A stretch of 7,333 nucleotides of DNA, taken from NCBI GenBank assembly GCA_022837205.1, contig JALHEL010000097.1:1-7333 (forward strand), read 5' to 3'. The notes beneath the pieces were generated by a model, which made no database searches, was not told the origin of the DNA, and saw only the letters and a program-made list of their open reading frames with translations. Shown here in pieces: positions 6,140 to 7,333 of the stretch. The first letter of the stretch is position 1; the number at the start of each line of letters is the position of its first letter. The position numbers and the translations under genes were made by a program. Origin of the DNA: Leptolinea sp. (GTDB lineage Bacteria > Chloroflexota > Anaerolineae > Anaerolineales > Anaerolineaceae).

Positions 6140-7333
6140 TCAGGGCATCGGTGTCAGATCCCCCCAATTTAAGCCGCTGCGCGCTTCAGTCAATAACGGG
6201 ATGGACAGTGTCACAACATTTTCCATTGTGTCTTGAACCAATTCTCGCGTTTCATCCAAGTCCTTTTGAGAACATTCAAGCAATAACTCGTCATGAACTT
6301 GCAGCAAAATTTGGGCTTGCAAGACGGATTTTTTCAGTTTGTCATGCACTTGAATCATGGCTAATTTCATAATATCGGCAGCGGTTCCCTGAATCGGTGC
6401 ATTGATGGCTTCCCGCTCTTCACGAGTGCGTAAACTGTAATTTTTTTGCTGTCCGAGATTGGGGAAGTATCGTTTTCTTCCCATCATGGTTTCAACATAA
6501 CCTTTCTCAGCGGCTTGGATTTTAATGGAATCCAAATATTCTTTAATTCGGGGGAATTTTTTAAAGTAAGCATCTACAAACTCTTCCGCCTCTTTCCGGG
6601 AAAGGTTCGCCGATTGACTTAAGCCATAGGGACTCATGCCATAGATCAGTCCGAAATTAATGGCTTTGGCATGTCGACGCATTTCTTTGGTAACCTGGGA
6701 AATATCGCAACCGTAAATTGCTGCGGCAGTCGTCGCATGAATGTCTTGTCCGGCTCGAAATGCCGCCAACATTCCTTCATCCTGAGCCATATGAGCCACA
6801 ATCCGTAATTCGATCTGGCTGTAATCCACCGAAAGTAAAACATGATCGGGATCGGCGATGAAGGCTGTCCGAACTTTCCTGCCCAATTCGGTACGAGTCG
6901 GAATATTCTGCAAATTAGGTGAAGAAGATGCCAGACGTCCGGTCACTGCGCCGGTTTGATTGAAAGAAGTATGAACCCGTCCTGTTCTGCGATTGATTGT
7001 GAGAGGAAGCGCATCAACATAGGTGTTCTTTAATTTAGAAAGCTCACGATGTTCCAAAATCAAATCAATGATGGGATGAGAGCCCCGCATCTCTTCTAAA
7101 ACATCGGCGGAAGTGGAATATAACCCTGAAGTAGTTTTCTTTTTGCGACCGGGCGGTTCCAATTTGAGAGTTTCAAAAATGGCTCTCGACAGTTGTTGAG
7201 TTGAATTAATGTTGAATTCGTAGCCGACGCCGGCATAAATATCTTTTTCGATTTCCGAAAGCCGAATTTCGAGTGATTTGGACATTTCCTTTAAAAAGTC
7301 ACGATCCACCCGAATACCGGCCATTTCCATATC
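6140..7333 (-). CDS. polA: DNA polymerase I, C-terminal polymerase domain (5' end outside window)
   Basis: The frame is open to the window edge and ends at a TGA at 6140-6142, giving about 397 residues. These equal the palm, fingers and part of the thumb of family A polymerases; by motif spacing the fragment starts near E. coli Pol I residue 535. In the numbering from MEMAGIRVD, motif A is LLSVDYSQIELRIVAH with catalytic Asp169. Motif B (O-helix) is RRHAKAINFGLIYGMSPYG with Arg218, Lys222, Phe226 and Tyr230; the Phe is the residue that makes such enzymes discriminate against dideoxynucleotides. Motif C is LLQVHDELLLE with Asp347. TGAVTGRLASSSPNLQNIP (126-144) is the usual template-contacting segment. 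All catalytic residues are present, so this portion looks functional. The 5' nuclease and any 3'-5' exonuclease domain are beyond 7333 and cannot be judged. It fills gaps after RNA-primer removal and during excision repair. The STSADVLEEM region and ILEHRELSKLKNTYVDALP look most like Anaerolineae/Chloroflexota PolA, from memory. Confidence 0.97.
   Translation of the reverse strand, partial: DMEMAGIRVDRDFLKEMSKSLEIRLSEIEKDIYAGVGYEFNINSTQQLSRAIFETLKLEPPGRKKKTTSGLYSTSADVLEEMRGSHPIIDLILEHRELSKLKNTYVDALPLTINRRTGRVHTSFNQTGAVTGRLASSSPNLQNIPTRTELGRKVRTAFIADPDHVLLSVDYSQIELRIVAHMAQDEGMLAAFRAGQDIHATTAAAIYGCDISQVTKEMRRHAKAINFGLIYGMSPYGLSQSANLSRKEAEEFVDAYFKKFPRIKEYLDSIKIQAAEKGYVETMMGRKRYFPNLGQQKNYSLRTREEREAINAPIQGTAADIMKLAMIQVHDKLKKSVLQAQILLQVHDELLLECSQKDLDETRELVQDTMENVVTLSIPLLTEARSGLNWGDLTPMP

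Overview
The window looks like a chromosomal, or metagenome-assembled, fragment from a bacterium of the phylum Chloroflexota, probably class Anaerolineae. This rests on the remembered look of three proteins: the DNA polymerase I fragment (the STSADVLEEM...ILEHRELSKLKNTYVDALP segment), the short DUF3417-type glucan phosphorylase, and an anti-sigma protein with a PPQNYILT segment after its N-terminal domain. No rRNA, tRNA, transposase or phage gene is visible, so the taxonomic call is an inference.

Layout from left to right: (1) Positions 1-885 form a large imperfect inverted duplication of one gene, a UPF0316/DUF2179 membrane protein. The plus-strand copy (1-394) is cut by the window edge but open throughout. 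The minus-strand copy (463-1022) has its N-terminus but is split by a 29-bp tandem duplication at 725-782. The arms meet exactly at the hairpin of a bidirectional terminator (about 410-447). (2) Positions 1183-3345 (minus) encode a 720-aa alpha-glucan phosphorylase. (3) A 403-bp intergenic stretch (3346-3748) separates it from a divergent EamA/DMT permease at 3749-4669 (plus, TTG start). (4) Convergent with the permease is a minus-strand cluster, read polA (3' part, 6140-7333), then an ECF sigma factor (5464-6105), then its presumed membrane anti-sigma factor (4695-5483). The last two overlap and look translationally coupled.

Functionally these are mostly housekeeping or ordinary accessory genes: glycogen or maltodextrin breakdown, metabolite transport, DNA replication and repair, and an envelope-type sigma/anti-sigma switch. 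I do not see a convincing new biological system. The part most worth a second look is the left end. The two gene copies differ at 22 coding positions, 20 of them synonymous, and 19 of the 22 lie in the half nearest the centre. They are joined head-on through a self-complementary terminator. Either this is a real diverged inverted gene duplication with one freshly broken copy, or it is an assembly fold-back that fused two strain variants at the palindromic terminator. I favour the second reading.
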